Below, in pieces: positions 34,956-43,421 of a stretch of 64,000 bases of DNA (position 1 is the stretch's first letter; the number at the start of each line of letters is the position of its first letter). The notes beneath the pieces are model-generated. The model was not told the DNA's origin. It ran no database searches and saw nothing but the letters and a program-made list of their open reading frames with translations. Made by a program: the position numbers and the translations under genes. This DNA comes from Streptomyces glomeratus (GTDB lineage: Bacteria > Actinomycetota > Actinomycetes > Streptomycetales > Streptomycetaceae). The stretch lies in NCBI RefSeq assembly GCF_021462825.1, contig NZ_JAKEEB010000012.1, positions 124,001-188,000 of the forward strand, in the 5' to 3' direction.

Positions 34956-37517
34956 GTGAGCATCTCGCCCTTCGGGTCCGGTGACCCCTTCTCCGAACTC
35001 TTCAACCGCTTCTTCGGCATGAGCCCGGCGACCTCCCCGCCCGCCGTGCAGCGTGTCCCCATCGGACGACTCCTCAGCGACTCCGCGCACGAACTGCTGT
35101 CCGCCGCCGGCGAGCGGGCGGCGCAGGACGGCGCCGACCTCGACGCCGTCCATCTCCTGTGGGCCGCCACCCAGGTCCCGGCCGCACGCCAGATCCTGGA
35201 GCAGGCCGGCGCCGACCCGGACCGGATCGCCGCCGATCTCCAGCGGTCGATGCCCTCCGGGACCGGCGAGGGGGAACCCGCGCTCACCCCGGCGGCCAAG
35301 CGCGCCCTGCTCACGGCCCATGCCCGGTCCCAGGCGGCCGGCGCCTCGTACATCGGCCCTGAGCACATCCTCACCGCGCTCCTCGACGATCCGCGCTCCC
35401 CGCTCTCCCGGGCTCTCGGGTCCGAGGGCGCCTCGCCCGCTGCGCTGAGCGGCGCAGCCAAGGAGGGGCGCGCCGCGAGCGCACACCCGGACACTCCGAC
35501 GCTCGACGAGTTCGGGCGCGATCTCACCGACGAGGCGCGCGGCGGCCGCCTCGACCCGGTGGTCGGCCGGGCCGTGGAGATCGAGCAGGCCGTCGAGGTC
35601 CTCGCCCGCCGCACCAAGAACAACCCCGTGCTCATCGGCGATCCGGGCGTGGGCAAGACGGCGATCGTCGAGGGACTTGCGCAGCGCATCGTCGCCGGGG
35701 AGGTGCCCAAGGTGCTGAAGGACCGCCGGGTGGTGGCCCTCGACATGGCCGGTCTCGTCGCCGGGTCCCAGTACCGGGGCCAGTTCGAGGAACGGCTGAA
35801 GAAGGTCATCGACGAGGTCACCGGAGCCAAGAAGGGGATCATTCTCTTCATCGACGAACTGCACCAGGTCGTCGGCGCGGGTGCCACCGGCGAGGGCTCC
35901 ATGGACGCCGGCAACATCCTCAAGCCCGCACTCGCGCGAGGCGACCTCAGCGTCGTCGGCGCCACGACCCTCGACGAGTACCGCAAGCACATCGAGAAGG
36001 ACGCGGCGCTCGAACGCCGCTTCCAGCCGGTCATGGTGCCCGAGCCCACCGTCGAGGACACGATCGAGATCCTGCGCGGGCTGCGCGACTCGTACGAGGC
36101 CCACCACCAGGTCCGCTACATGGACGAGGCGCTGGACGCCGCCGCCTCCCTCTCCGACCGCTACATCAGCGACCGCTTCCTGCCCGACAAGGCCATCGAC
36201 CTCATGGACCAGGCCGGAGCCCGGGTCGCACTGCGGATCACGGGCGGCCCCACAGAGGTCGCCGAGATCGAGGAGCGTCTCGACCGGCTGCGCCGGGAGA
36301 AGGACGAGGCGGTCAACGCCGAGGACTTCGAGCGTGCGGGTGAGGCCAAGCGGCAGATGACGGAATTGGAGCGGCAGCTCTCGGAGACCGGCGAGGGCGG
36401 CGTACCGACGACCCCTGCCGTCACCGTCGACGACATCGCCGAAGTGCTCTCCGCGCGCACCGGTATCCCGGTCTCCCAGCTGACCGAGACCGAGCGTGAG
36501 CGGCTCATGAAGCTGGAGGAGCTGCTGCACCAGCGCGTCATCGGCCAGGACCAGGCGGTCACCGCCGTGGCCCAGGCCGTGCGGCGCGGCCGGGCCGGCA
36601 TGGGCGCCCCCGACCGGCCCACCGGCAGCTTCCTCTTCCTCGGTCCCACCGGCGTCGGCAAGACGGAACTCGCCAAGGCGCTCGCGGAACTGCTCTTCGG
36701 CGACCCCGACCGCATGGTCCGCTTCGACATGAGCGAGTTCCAGGAGAAGCACACCGTCTCCCGGCTCGTCGGATCCCCGCCCGGCTACGTCGGGTACGAG
36801 GAGGCCGGTCAGCTCACCGAGGCGGTGCGCCGCAAGCCGTACAGCGTCGTGCTGTTCGACGAGGTGGAGAAGGCCCACCCGGACATCTTCAACCTGCTGC
36901 TCCAGGTCCTGGACGACGGACGGCTGACCGACGCCCAGGGGCGCACGGTCGACTTCCGCAACACCGTCGTCATCATGACCAGCAACATCGCCTCCAAGCA
37001 CATCCTCGACCACACGGGCGACGTCGAGGAGATCAGGGACGATCTGATGGCGGAGCTGCACGCCCACTTCCGCCCCGAGTTCCTGAACCGCATCGACGAT
37101 GTGATCGTCTTCCACTCGCTGGGCCGCCAGGACCTGGTGCGGATCGTCGACCTGCTCCTCGAGGGCACCCGGCGGCGACTGCACGCGCAGGGGGTCCGGA
37201 TGGAGGTCACCGACGCGGCCGAGGAGTGGCTCGCCGACCGCGGCTACCAGCCGGAGTTCGGGGCACGGCCGCTGCGCCGCACCATCCAGTCGGAACTCGA
37301 CAACCGGCTGTCGAACATGCTGCTCGACGGCACGCTCAACCCGGGCGACACGGTCCTCGTCGACGTCGCCGAAGGCGAGCTGGCCGTGAGCCTCAAGGCG
37401 CCGGCCGGGGAGACGAAGGACGCCAGGTCGGCGCCCGGCGATGCCGGCAGCGCGTCGCCGGGCGGCCCGGAGGACTCCGAGGAGCAGCCCCCGAGCTGGC
37501 CCGGCCCGATCTCCTAG
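34956..37517 (+). CDS. Hsp100/Clp ATPase (ClpC/ClpL-like), 853 aa
   Basis: GTG at 34956 (GGTGG upstream) starts [20 protein letters not shown], a Phe-rich N-terminus recalling ClpL. A Clp N domain (~35-170) is followed by AAA module 1 (GDPGVGKTA Walker [11 protein letters not shown] Walker B), a short UVR-like middle segment ([25 protein letters not shown]), AAA module 2 ([18 protein letters not shown]) and the D2-small domain ([13 protein letters not shown]). Between the sensor-1 TSN and PEFLNRID there is no [LIV]-G-[FL] ClpP-docking loop, unlike ClpC or ClpA. It should unfold or disaggregate proteins with ATP; ClpP partnership is doubtful. Upstream, TACCCGGGTA (34795-34804) is a perfect palindrome. 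Confidence 0.9.
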   Translation: MSISPFGSGDPFSELFNRFFGMSPATSPPAVQRVPIGRLLSDSAHELLSAAGERAAQDGADLDAVHLLWAATQVPAARQILEQAGADPDRIAADLQRSMPSGTGEGEPALTPAAKRALLTAHARSQAAGASYIGPEHILTALLDDPRSPLSRALGSEGASPAALSGAAKEGRAASAHPDTPTLDEFGRDLTDEARGGRLDPVVGRAVEIEQAVEVLARRTKNNPVLIGDPGVGKTAIVEGLAQRIVAGEVPKVLKDRRVVALDMAGLVAGSQYRGQFEERLKKVIDEVTGAKKGIILFIDELHQVVGAGATGEGSMDAGNILKPALARGDLSVVGATTLDEYRKHIEKDAALERRFQPVMVPEPTVEDTIEILRGLRDSYEAHHQVRYMDEALDAAASLSDRYISDRFLPDKAIDLMDQAGARVALRITGGPTEVAEIEERLDRLRREKDEAVNAEDFERAGEAKRQMTELERQLSETGEGGVPTTPAVTVDDIAEVLSARTGIPVSQLTETERERLMKLEELLHQRVIGQDQAVTAVAQAVRRGRAGMGAPDRPTGSFLFLGPTGVGKTELAKALAELLFGDPDRMVRFDMSEFQEKHTVSRLVGSPPGYVGYEEAGQLTEAVRRKPYSVVLFDEVEKAHPDIFNLLLQVLDDGRLTDAQGRTVDFRNTVVIMTSNIASKHILDHTGDVEEIRDDLMAELHAHFRPEFLNRIDDVIVFHSLGRQDLVRIVDLLLEGTRRRLHAQGVRMEVTDAAEEWLADRGYQPEFGARPLRRTIQSELDNRLSNMLLDGTLNPGDTVLVDVAEGELAVSLKAPAGETKDARSAPGDAGSASPGGPEDSEEQPPSWPGPIS

Positions 37518-37528
37518 GGCGGATCCGA

Positions 37529-37558
37529 GAATTCGCGCCGGATCGGCGGCGGGAATTC
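37529..37558. terminator. Imperfect hairpin between convergent clp ATPase and SnoaL genes
   Basis: GAATTC at 37529 and 37553 bracket partially complementary GCGCC/GGCGG arms, giving a bulged stem between the stops at 37517 (+) and 37568 (-). It is a plausible bidirectional terminator. Confidence 0.5.
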
Positions 37559-37567
37559 CGGCACTCC

Positions 37568-37957
37568 CTAGCCCGCCGCGCCCTCCGGGACGCGGTCCAG
37601 GAAGCCGTGGACGCTGCGGATGCGCCCGTCGTCGGACAGGGTGATCACATCGAAGCCGGCCACGGGCGCCGAGCCGTCCGCGTCGCCGACCAGTTCCCAG
37701 GCGAAGCGTGCGATGTCGTGGTGCCCGTCGACCGTGCCCGAGAGCCGGAAGGAGAACCCCGGGAACTGGGCGTGCGCTGCGGCGATCACCGCCGCGATCT
37801 GCTCGTGCCCGCTGACGTCGGCCAGCGGATCGGTGTAGCTCCCGTCCGGGGTCCAGGCGGCGGCGACCGCCTTGGTCAGGGCCTGCGGGTCACGGGAGTT
37901 CCACGCCTCGAGGTAGCGGGCGACGGCGGACTCGTGGCGGTGGGTGTCTGCGGACAT
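37568..37957 (-). CDS. SnoaL/NTF2-like small protein, 129 aa
   Basis: The cone-shaped alpha+beta fold of the SnoaL/NTF2 superfamily is indicated by ARYLEAWNSRDPQALTKAVAAAWTPDGSYTDPLADVSGHEQIAAVIAAAHAQFPGFSF and DIARFAWELVGDADG, ending in RIRSVHGFLDRVP. Family members include polyketide cyclases, isomerases and many binding-only proteins; catalytic residues cannot be assigned. Monocistronic, with about 400 bases of non-coding DNA upstream. Confidence 0.85.
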   Translation of the reverse strand: MSADTHRHESAVARYLEAWNSRDPQALTKAVAAAWTPDGSYTDPLADVSGHEQIAAVIAAAHAQFPGFSFRLSGTVDGHHDIARFAWELVGDADGSAPVAGFDVITLSDDGRIRSVHGFLDRVPEGAAG

Positions 37958-38359
37958 GGCGGTTCAGCCTCCATCGAGGTCGTCTGCGCTGGCAGGACGT
38001 CGGCCCCGGGGCGACCTGCCCCGTCGGGAAGCCGACACCGCAACCATGCCCGGATGCCCGACGGGCGTCGATTACCTCTCGGGTAAGGGAGCCGTGGGCG
38101 CGGTACGGCGACGAGGACGCCGTCGGGCGGCGGGCCGAGCCGAAACCTTTCGGCCAACGGCGGCCGCGCATATGCCAGGAGACTGGCCGAAATGGCATCG
38201 TGACAGAGTGTCAGGAGTGGCGATACTCGAGTGACAGGGTGGTTCGGACCACATCCCCGTGCGCATGACGCGCCGCGTCCGGGCCGCCCACGTGCACAGT
38301 GAGCGCATGCAAGGCACCACGGGCCGGCCCGGCACCGAGCACCGCACTGGGGGACGATC
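37958..38359. promoter_or_regulatory. 402-base non-coding region with a cluster of small dyads
   Basis: No gene is seen. Three dyads lie together: ATGCCA-N15-TGGCAT (38172-38198), TGACA-GAG-TGTCA (38201-38213) and ACTCGAGT (38225-38232), followed by another TGACA. They are about 130-190 bases upstream of the GTG at 38360. The grouping suggests operators for that gene or for the divergent SnoaL gene. Confidence 0.4.
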
Positions 38360-38770
38360 GTGCACGACGAATTCCTGTGCCATGTCACGGCATACGGCAT
38401 CTGCGGCGGTCAGCGTGTCGGCGTGCCCTTAGGCACCTACCGCGCGCCCACGCTCGCCCTCGCGCTGTGGTGGATGCGGGACCGCGCCTGCTGGATCGCC
38501 GAGCGGCTCGACCCGGATCCGGACAACCCGCTCTTCCCGGCGAACTCCATCGCTCCCGTCGCCGACACGGTCCCCGACGTGCCGAGCGTCCTGCGTGCCT
38601 GGTGTGGTGACACCCGCAGGCAGGAGCAGGTCGCCGAGGAGCTGGCCGCGGGACGGCTGGTTCGCGTCGCCGTCAGCGACGACACCACCGAGTACGAACT
38701 GCTCGCCGAATCCGTGGACGCCCTGCGGATGCAGCGCTTCGTCCCCGCGCTCTCCACCCCGGCGGCCTGA
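38360..38770 (+). CDS. Hypothetical protein with a TTA codon, 136 aa
   Basis: GTG at 38360 follows GGGGGA. The protein (HDEFLCHVTAYGICGG, LALALWWMRDRACWIAERLDPDPDNP, SVLRAWCGDTRRQEQVAEELAAGRLVRVAVSDD) has no recognised domain, signal peptide or membrane helix. Codon 24 is TTA (38429-38431). In Streptomyces TTA is read by the bldA tRNA, which accumulates late, so translation is probably growth-phase dependent. It was the only in-frame TTA I noticed in a window of about 58 genes. The gene is convergent with the streptophobe gene. Confidence 0.7.
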   Translation: MHDEFLCHVTAYGICGGQRVGVPLGTYRAPTLALALWWMRDRACWIAERLDPDPDNPLFPANSIAPVADTVPDVPSVLRAWCGDTRRQEQVAEELAAGRLVRVAVSDDTTEYELLAESVDALRMQRFVPALSTPAA

Positions 38771-38785
38771 CCGCCGCTTCCGGCC

Positions 38786-40141
38786 TCAGCGGTCCGCGGG
38801 ACCGGCGGAACCGGTGTCCGCCGACGAACCGGCCGTCCGGCCCGGTACCGGCCCGGGGGCCTCACCCCGCGGGGGCACCCTCCCGGCCACCCAGCCGCCG
38901 ACAGGACCCGCGGCAAGACCGCAGAGCGCGGCCAGGCCCAGTGCCGTCCACCACTGCGGCGTCAGAAACAGCACACCGGACAGTCCGCCGCCCAGGTCGC
39001 CGACACCGAGGAGCGACAGCCCGTAGTGCGCCTCGACCCGGCACACCAGGCAGATCATCAGCACCGCCGACCCCAGCGCGAGGGCCAGGTGTGCCGCGTG
39101 CCGCCTCAGCGGTGTCCGCGGCGGGGAGCGCCTCGCCATCACGTACGCGGCGGCGAGGAGCAGCAGGGCGTCCACGACCACGAGCCACCACACCCGGCCG
39201 TCGTGCTCGGCGAGCGTGCGGAGGTCGAGCGTCGAGACGTCCGGCGTGCGCAGCACCTCGTCGAGCACATGGGGCATGGGCAGCGCGAACGGCCCGTCCA
39301 CCCGCCCGTGCCAGGTGGCGCCCAGACCGATGGTGAGCAGCGGCCATACCAGGTTGGGCAGCCCCAGCAGGATCACCGCAATCGTCTCCGCGGGGTGCCC
39401 GCGTGTCGCCGCCACCACCAGCGCGATGAGGGCGCCCAGGGCGATGTGCGCGAGGAGCAGAGCCACCACGGCGTACGCGGCGGGACGCACGGACTCCTGG
39501 CAGCGCAGCAACCGGGGTGGGAGCGGGGCCCCGTGCGAGACCAGCAGGGCCAGGAACAACACGCCCGCAAGCCACAGGAGTCCGAAGAGCACGGTCTGCG
39601 GCACGTCCGTCGTGTAGCCGATCCTGGGAGAGATACCGAACAACTGCCCGATGTCGCCGATCGTTCCGCCACCGAGCGGGACCGTGAAGGTCTGACGGGC
39701 CGCCAGTGCCAGACCGACCAGTGCCCCAAGCCACAGCAGGGCGATCCGGGCCGCCCAGCCCGCCAGTCCGGATGCCCCGGCGACGGCCCGGTGCCGCAGC
39801 GGGCGCACGAAGCCCGCTGCGATCACCAACGCCCCCGCGAGGGTCACCGACAGCGGCATCACCGTGAGCCCTCCCCGGGTACCGGCGAGCGGGCCCGCAT
39901 CCCCCGCCAGCCTCACGCTGCCGCCGATCGCGACGACGACCACGGCCACGACCACCCGGGGGAAGCCGTTGTCGGGGATGCCGGTACCGCCCGCCGCCCA
40001 CAGTCCGAGGGCGGACAGCACGCTCATGACGACAAGCCCGGCCAGCACGGTCCAGGCGGCCTGGACCCAGCCGGGCGGGGAGACCGGTGCGCCGCCGGGG
40101 GCGCGCGCGGTGGTCGGACCGCTCGAGGTCGGGGCGTTCAC
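38786..40141 (-). CDS. Streptophobe-family polytopic membrane protein, 451 aa
   Basis: About ten hydrophobic helices (AAWTVLAGLVVMSVLSALGLW, VVVAVVVVAIGGSV, ALVIAAGFVRPL, LLWLGALVGLALA, VLFGLLWLAGVLFLALLVS, VVALLLAHIALGALIALVVAA and others) with DIGQLFGISPRIGYTTDVPQT and GLPNLVWPLLTIGLGATWHG. This layout matches the Streptomyces 'streptophobe' family, hydrophobic proteins of unknown function, as I recall it. GTG at 40141 is chosen; in-frame sequence upstream is Arg/Gly-rich and non-coding in character. The C-terminus is a Pro/Gly/Ala tail. Confidence 0.75.
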   Translation of the reverse strand: MNAPTSSGPTTARAPGGAPVSPPGWVQAAWTVLAGLVVMSVLSALGLWAAGGTGIPDNGFPRVVVAVVVVAIGGSVRLAGDAGPLAGTRGGLTVMPLSVTLAGALVIAAGFVRPLRHRAVAGASGLAGWAARIALLWLGALVGLALAARQTFTVPLGGGTIGDIGQLFGISPRIGYTTDVPQTVLFGLLWLAGVLFLALLVSHGAPLPPRLLRCQESVRPAAYAVVALLLAHIALGALIALVVAATRGHPAETIAVILLGLPNLVWPLLTIGLGATWHGRVDGPFALPMPHVLDEVLRTPDVSTLDLRTLAEHDGRVWWLVVVDALLLLAAAYVMARRSPPRTPLRRHAAHLALALGSAVLMICLVCRVEAHYGLSLLGVGDLGGGLSGVLFLTPQWWTALGLAALCGLAAGPVGGWVAGRVPPRGEAPGPVPGRTAGSSADTGSAGPADR

Positions 40142-40364
40142 GCTGCCACGGTAAGCAGCCCGTACGCGCTCCGCCCGCCGACCGGGTCCGGCCGCGTCCG
40201 GCTCACGGCCCGCGACCCGCGCGCGCCGGTAGGCCGTCGGACTGAGGTGTGCGGTACGTCGCGCCCCGTCACGCCCTGGCCGTCGTATGCCGGCGGATGA
40301 CGCGGACCCGCGGTACGCCCGCCGCCCGGGCCGTCGTCCGCCTGTCAGCCCCGCGCGGCCCGGT

Positions 40365-40784
40365 TCAGTCGGCCCGTACCACGAGCGCGTGGTCCCCGAG
40401 CCCGAGCAGGCGGTCGCCCGCGACCTCACCCAGCGTGGTGACCACCTTCTCGACCCGGCCGGTGGACGGATCGAAGACGAGGTCCTGGACCGTTCCCCGC
40501 TCGTCGCCCTCCTCGGACAGCACCCGGCGGCCCAGGACCTCGTGACGGGGGCCGGACGGACCGGGATCCGGCGGGACGGCCGACTCCACGAGAACGGCGT
40601 CGGGACCGACCGCGTGCAGGGCCTTCCAGGCCACGGCCGTCTCCTTGCGGCCGCGCGGTCCCGTCACCCGCAGATGGGTGATCCGGCCTGCCGCGGCGTC
40701 CAGGGCGAGCGAGGCCAGCACACCGATCTCCCGCGCCTCGCCCAGCGTCACCACCGGCAGTCCCCGCGCCTCGGAGAACGTCAT
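40365..40784 (-). CDS. PRC-barrel domain protein, 139 aa
   Basis: Short beta strands of a PRC-barrel are visible twice: LPVVTLGEAREIGVLASLALDAAAGRITHLRVTG and HEVLGRRVLSEEGDERGTVQDLVFDPSTGRVEKVVTTLG. The ATG at 40784 shares its A with the TGA of the preceding gene (TGATG), so translation is coupled. PRC barrels occur in ribosome maturation factor RimM, in photosynthetic reaction centre H subunits, and in many stand-alone actinobacterial proteins of unknown role. It is the third gene of an operon starting at 41535. Confidence 0.85.
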   Translation of the reverse strand: MTFSEARGLPVVTLGEAREIGVLASLALDAAAGRITHLRVTGPRGRKETAVAWKALHAVGPDAVLVESAVPPDPGPSGPRHEVLGRRVLSEEGDERGTVQDLVFDPSTGRVEKVVTTLGEVAGDRLLGLGDHALVVRAD

Positions 40785-41392
40785 CACGGCAGTGGCCCCC
40801 TCTCGACGCCGTTCGCAGTCGCGCCGCCCCGCGCCCGGTAGGCCTCCACCCGGGCCGCGAAACCGGCGAGGTCGTCGGCGACGAACCGGACCGCGTCCGC
40901 GGGGACGACCAGCGCCCGCCCGGACACGGCGAGCGTCTCACCGCGCGGCACGAACACCTTCCGCCTGCGCCTGCGCGAACCCGCGACCAGCGACTCCCGC
41001 GCATTGATCCGGAAGCCCGCCACCCGTCCGCTGGTACCGCCCTCGACCACCACGTCCAGCACCACACCGATCTCCGCGCCCGCGTCCGTCAGCACCCTGG
41101 CGCCGAGCACCTGCCCGTGCGCCGCCTCCTTGCGCGCCACCACCGCGGACGGCTCGGCGAGCACGTCCACACCCCGGATCATCACGGCATGCCGTCCCAG
41201 CGCATGAACGGCGCTCCACGGCAGGCTCTTGCGCAGCGGTCCCGCGAGCAGCCCCCGGCCGCTGAGCGTGAACCCCGTGATCCGGCCGGCCGGGCCGTCG
41301 AAGACCGTGTCCCGTACCTGGGCGACCGCGTCGCCGCCCAGTGTCACCACAGGGCGCCCCGACAGTTCGCGGGCCCCCGACAGTTCGTTCAT
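40784..41392 (-). CDS. PRC-barrel domain protein, 202 aa
   Basis: ATG at 41392 overlaps the stop of the small membrane gene (ATGA) and its own stop overlaps the next start. PRC-barrel units are seen at ~5-75 (ELSGRPVVTLGGDAVAQVRDTVFDGPAGRITGFTLSG) and ~85-160 (GQVLGARVLTDAGAEIGVVLDVVVEGGTSGRVAGFRINA), followed by an Arg-rich loop (GSRRRRRKVFVP) and a helical tail. There is no signal peptide. Function is unknown; the coupled 48-aa membrane protein suggests a membrane-associated complex. Confidence 0.85.
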   Translation of the reverse strand: MNELSGARELSGRPVVTLGGDAVAQVRDTVFDGPAGRITGFTLSGRGLLAGPLRKSLPWSAVHALGRHAVMIRGVDVLAEPSAVVARKEAAHGQVLGARVLTDAGAEIGVVLDVVVEGGTSGRVAGFRINARESLVAGSRRRRRKVFVPRGETLAVSGRALVVPADAVRFVADDLAGFAARVEAYRARGGATANGVERGPLP

Positions 41393-41535
41393 CGCCCACC
41401 CCGCCTTCCGGGCCGGCCACCCCGCTGAACCGCGATCACCGTGCCCGCCCGCCGGTGCGCCTGCACCCACAGGAACAGCCCGGACAGCAGCGCCACCGCC
41501 GCCACCACGAGGACCGGCCACACCCACCAGCTCAC
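41389..41535 (-). CDS. Single-pass small membrane protein, 48 aa, start of PRC operon
   Basis: GTG at 41535 has a textbook GGAGGTGA with suitable spacing. The 48-residue product is one transmembrane helix (WWVWPVLVVAAVALLSGLFLWV) followed by a strongly basic tail (QAHRRAGTVIAVQRGGRPGRRGGR). Its TGA (41391-41389) overlaps the ATG of the 202-aa PRC gene, so the pair is translationally coupled. The positive-inside rule places the basic tail in the cytoplasm, where it could recruit the PRC proteins. No family is recognised. Confidence 0.75.
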   Translation of the reverse strand: MSWWVWPVLVVAAVALLSGLFLWVQAHRRAGTVIAVQRGGRPGRRGGR

Positions 41536-41675
41536 GGTTCACCTCCGGTACCCCGGCCCGGCCGCCGTCGACCGGGCGCCGTACCATGCGGGTGCCCCGG
41601 ACCCACCCGAAGATGCCCCTGCCGTGATCGCCTCCTCGCATTCCGTCACCGTGACCGCCGAACCGGCCGCGGTGT

Positions 41676-41700
41676 GACTGGAGACCGCATCGCTGGGTAC
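41676..41700 (+). promoter_or_regulatory. Sigma-B-type promoter upstream of RsbW-like gene
   Basis: GACT (41676-41679), a 15-base spacer and GGGTAC (41695-41700) match the GNNT-N14-16-GGGTA(C/T) consensus I recall for S. coelicolor sigma-B. The start codon is 73 bases downstream. It would make the anti-sigma gene part of its own sigma regulon. Confidence 0.55.
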
Positions 41701-41772
41701 GAGCACTGGTGCGGTGCCCCTGCGGCGGGAGCGCCGCGCCGAACGAATCCGGGCATTCCGAGAGAGAACCGC

Positions 41773-42225
41773 ATGATGGAGCACATGGACGGAGCAGTGA
41801 TACCTACTGACTTCGACATGCCCGTTGAGCCACTGCGGCGGGCGGCCCACTACACCGGGGAGCCGGGGTCCATCGCCGAGGCCAGAGCCTTCGGGGAGCT
41901 GTTCGTCGAACAGCTCAGGTCCGAGTGGTGCGCCCCGGTCGACCGGCGTGCCGCCGGGGACGTGCTCCTGGTGGTGAGCGAGCTGGTCACCAACGCCCAG
42001 CGGCACAGCCACGGCCCGTACATCCTGGAGCTGGAGGGCACCGACACCGCCGTGACGGTCGCCGTCTACGACAGCAGTGCGGCGCTGCCCCGGCGTTATC
42101 CCAAGGACCCGGGCCGTGTGGGACGGCACGGCCTGGAGATCGTCCATGCGCTCTCGACCCAGGTCACGGCCGAACTGGTGCCGGTCGGCAAGTGCGTGCG
42201 GGCCGTCGTGCAACTGGCCCGCTGA
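41773..42225 (+). CDS. RsbW-like ATP-binding anti-sigma factor (HATPase), 150 aa
   Basis: The GHKL/Bergerat fold is shown by LLVVSELVTNAQRHS (N-box), TVAVYDSSAALP (G1) and GRVGRHGLEIVHALS (G2). Single-domain proteins of this size in Streptomyces are RsbW-type kinases that hold a sigma-B-family factor inactive and phosphorylate its STAS antagonist. Two in-frame ATGs (41773, 41776) are adjacent; the SD is weak. A sigma-B-type promoter lies upstream and a sigma-B-family gene follows, convergently, at 42301-43188. A direct pairing with that factor is likely but unproven. Confidence 0.85.
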   Translation: MMEHMDGAVIPTDFDMPVEPLRRAAHYTGEPGSIAEARAFGELFVEQLRSEWCAPVDRRAAGDVLLVVSELVTNAQRHSHGPYILELEGTDTAVTVAVYDSSAALPRRYPKDPGRVGRHGLEIVHALSTQVTAELVPVGKCVRAVVQLAR

Positions 42226-42250
42226 GGCGCCGCGTCAGTGCCGCGGCGCC
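42226..42250. terminator. 9-bp stem-loop after the RsbW-like gene
   Basis: GGCGCCGCG (42226-42234) pairs exactly with CGCGGCGCC (42242-42250), loop 7 bases, starting directly after the stop. It lies between convergent genes. Downstream, CTCTCAGGT-like blocks recur three times up to the sigma gene stop, suggesting small duplications of that gene's end. Confidence 0.75.
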
Positions 42251-42300
42251 GAGCTCTCAGGTCTCAGCGCCCAGCTCCCAGGTGGCGCGATGCCCGGCTC

Positions 42301-43188
42301 TCAGGTGGCGTCGACCCGGTTCACGTCGTCCAGCATGCCCCTGCGCAACTGTGCGATGACGCGCTTGATGAGGCGGGAGACATGCATCTGTGAGCAGCCG
42401 AGCCGCGCGCCGATGTCGGCCTGGGTGGCCTCCTCGACGAAGCGCAGACGCAGGAGCGTACGGTCGCGTTCGCTGAGCCCCGCCACGAGGGGCGCGAGGG
42501 CGTGGAAGTCCTCGACGAGGCGCATGCCCTCGTCCTCCTCGCCGATGAAGTCGGCGAGCACCGTCTCCCCGTCCTGGTCGTCCCCGGTCAGCGCGGCGTC
42601 GAGGGAAGACGAGTTGTAGCCGTTGGCCGCGATCTGCGCCTCCCTCACCTCGTCCTCGGCAAGGTTCATCAGCGCGGCCAGCTCGGCGACGGTCGGCTCC
42701 CGGTCCAGGCGGGTGGAGAGTTCGTCGCGCGCCTTCGCCAGTTCCACCCGCAACTCCTGGAGGCGGCGCGGCACATGGACGGCCCACGTGGTGTCGCGGA
42801 AGAACCGCTTGATCTCCCCGACGATGTAGGGCACCGCGAAAGAGGTGAACTCGACCTCCCGCGAGATCTCGAACCGGTCGATGGCCTTGATGAGGCCGAT
42901 CATGCCGACCTGGACGATGTCCTCCATGTCGTCGCCGCGGCCCCGGAACCGTCCGGCCGCGAACCGCACCAGCGACATGTTCATCTCGATCAGGGTGTTG
43001 CGCGCGTACTGGTAGGCGTGCGTGCCCTCTTCCAGGGTGCTCAGGCGCTGGAAGAACTGCCGGGACAGTTCCCGCGCGTCACGAGGAGCCACCGTCCGCG
43101 GATCCGTGACGGTCGGCAGGGGGCCCTCACCAGTCCTGGTACGGACACTCTCGTCGGTGACCGTCGACCAGCCCATGGCGGTGTCCAT
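42301..43188 (-). CDS. SigB/SigF-family RNA polymerase sigma factor, 295 aa
   Basis: Region 2 (ARNTLIEMNMSLVRFAAGRFRGRGDDMEDIVQVGMIGLIKAIDRFEISREVEFTSFAVPYIVGEIKRFFRDTTWAVHVPRRLQEL), region 3 and region 4 (GLSERDRTLLRLRFVEEATQADIGARLGCSQMHVSRLIKRVIAQLR) are complete and typical of the stress/development sigma-B group. ATG at 43188 follows GAGG with suitable spacing; longer starts are less supported. It directs core polymerase to promoters of the GNNT-GGGTA(C/T) type, and one such site precedes the neighbouring RsbW-like gene. It is the probable client of that anti-sigma factor. Confidence 0.92.
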   Translation of the reverse strand: MDTAMGWSTVTDESVRTRTGEGPLPTVTDPRTVAPRDARELSRQFFQRLSTLEEGTHAYQYARNTLIEMNMSLVRFAAGRFRGRGDDMEDIVQVGMIGLIKAIDRFEISREVEFTSFAVPYIVGEIKRFFRDTTWAVHVPRRLQELRVELAKARDELSTRLDREPTVAELAALMNLAEDEVREAQIAANGYNSSSLDAALTGDDQDGETVLADFIGEEDEGMRLVEDFHALAPLVAGLSERDRTLLRLRFVEEATQADIGARLGCSQMHVSRLIKRVIAQLRRGMLDDVNRVDAT

Positions 43189-43421
43189 GACCTCTACCTC
43201 TTCCACGAAACTCACTCTTCGGTCTCTCGGGCGTCGTCCATGCTTCGTGTGACCGCGTATACCCCGCGGTTGGCATCTCATGTGCGCGTTTTCGCCCATA
43301 CGGCGTGGCGCTGGTCACCCGGGGGCGGCAGCGGAGGCTCTGCGCCGTACGACGGCACGGGTTCTCCCAGGGCGGAATGCCGCTCCCTTCCCGCGTCGCC
43401 CCGTGTCCCTAGGCTGAGGGG

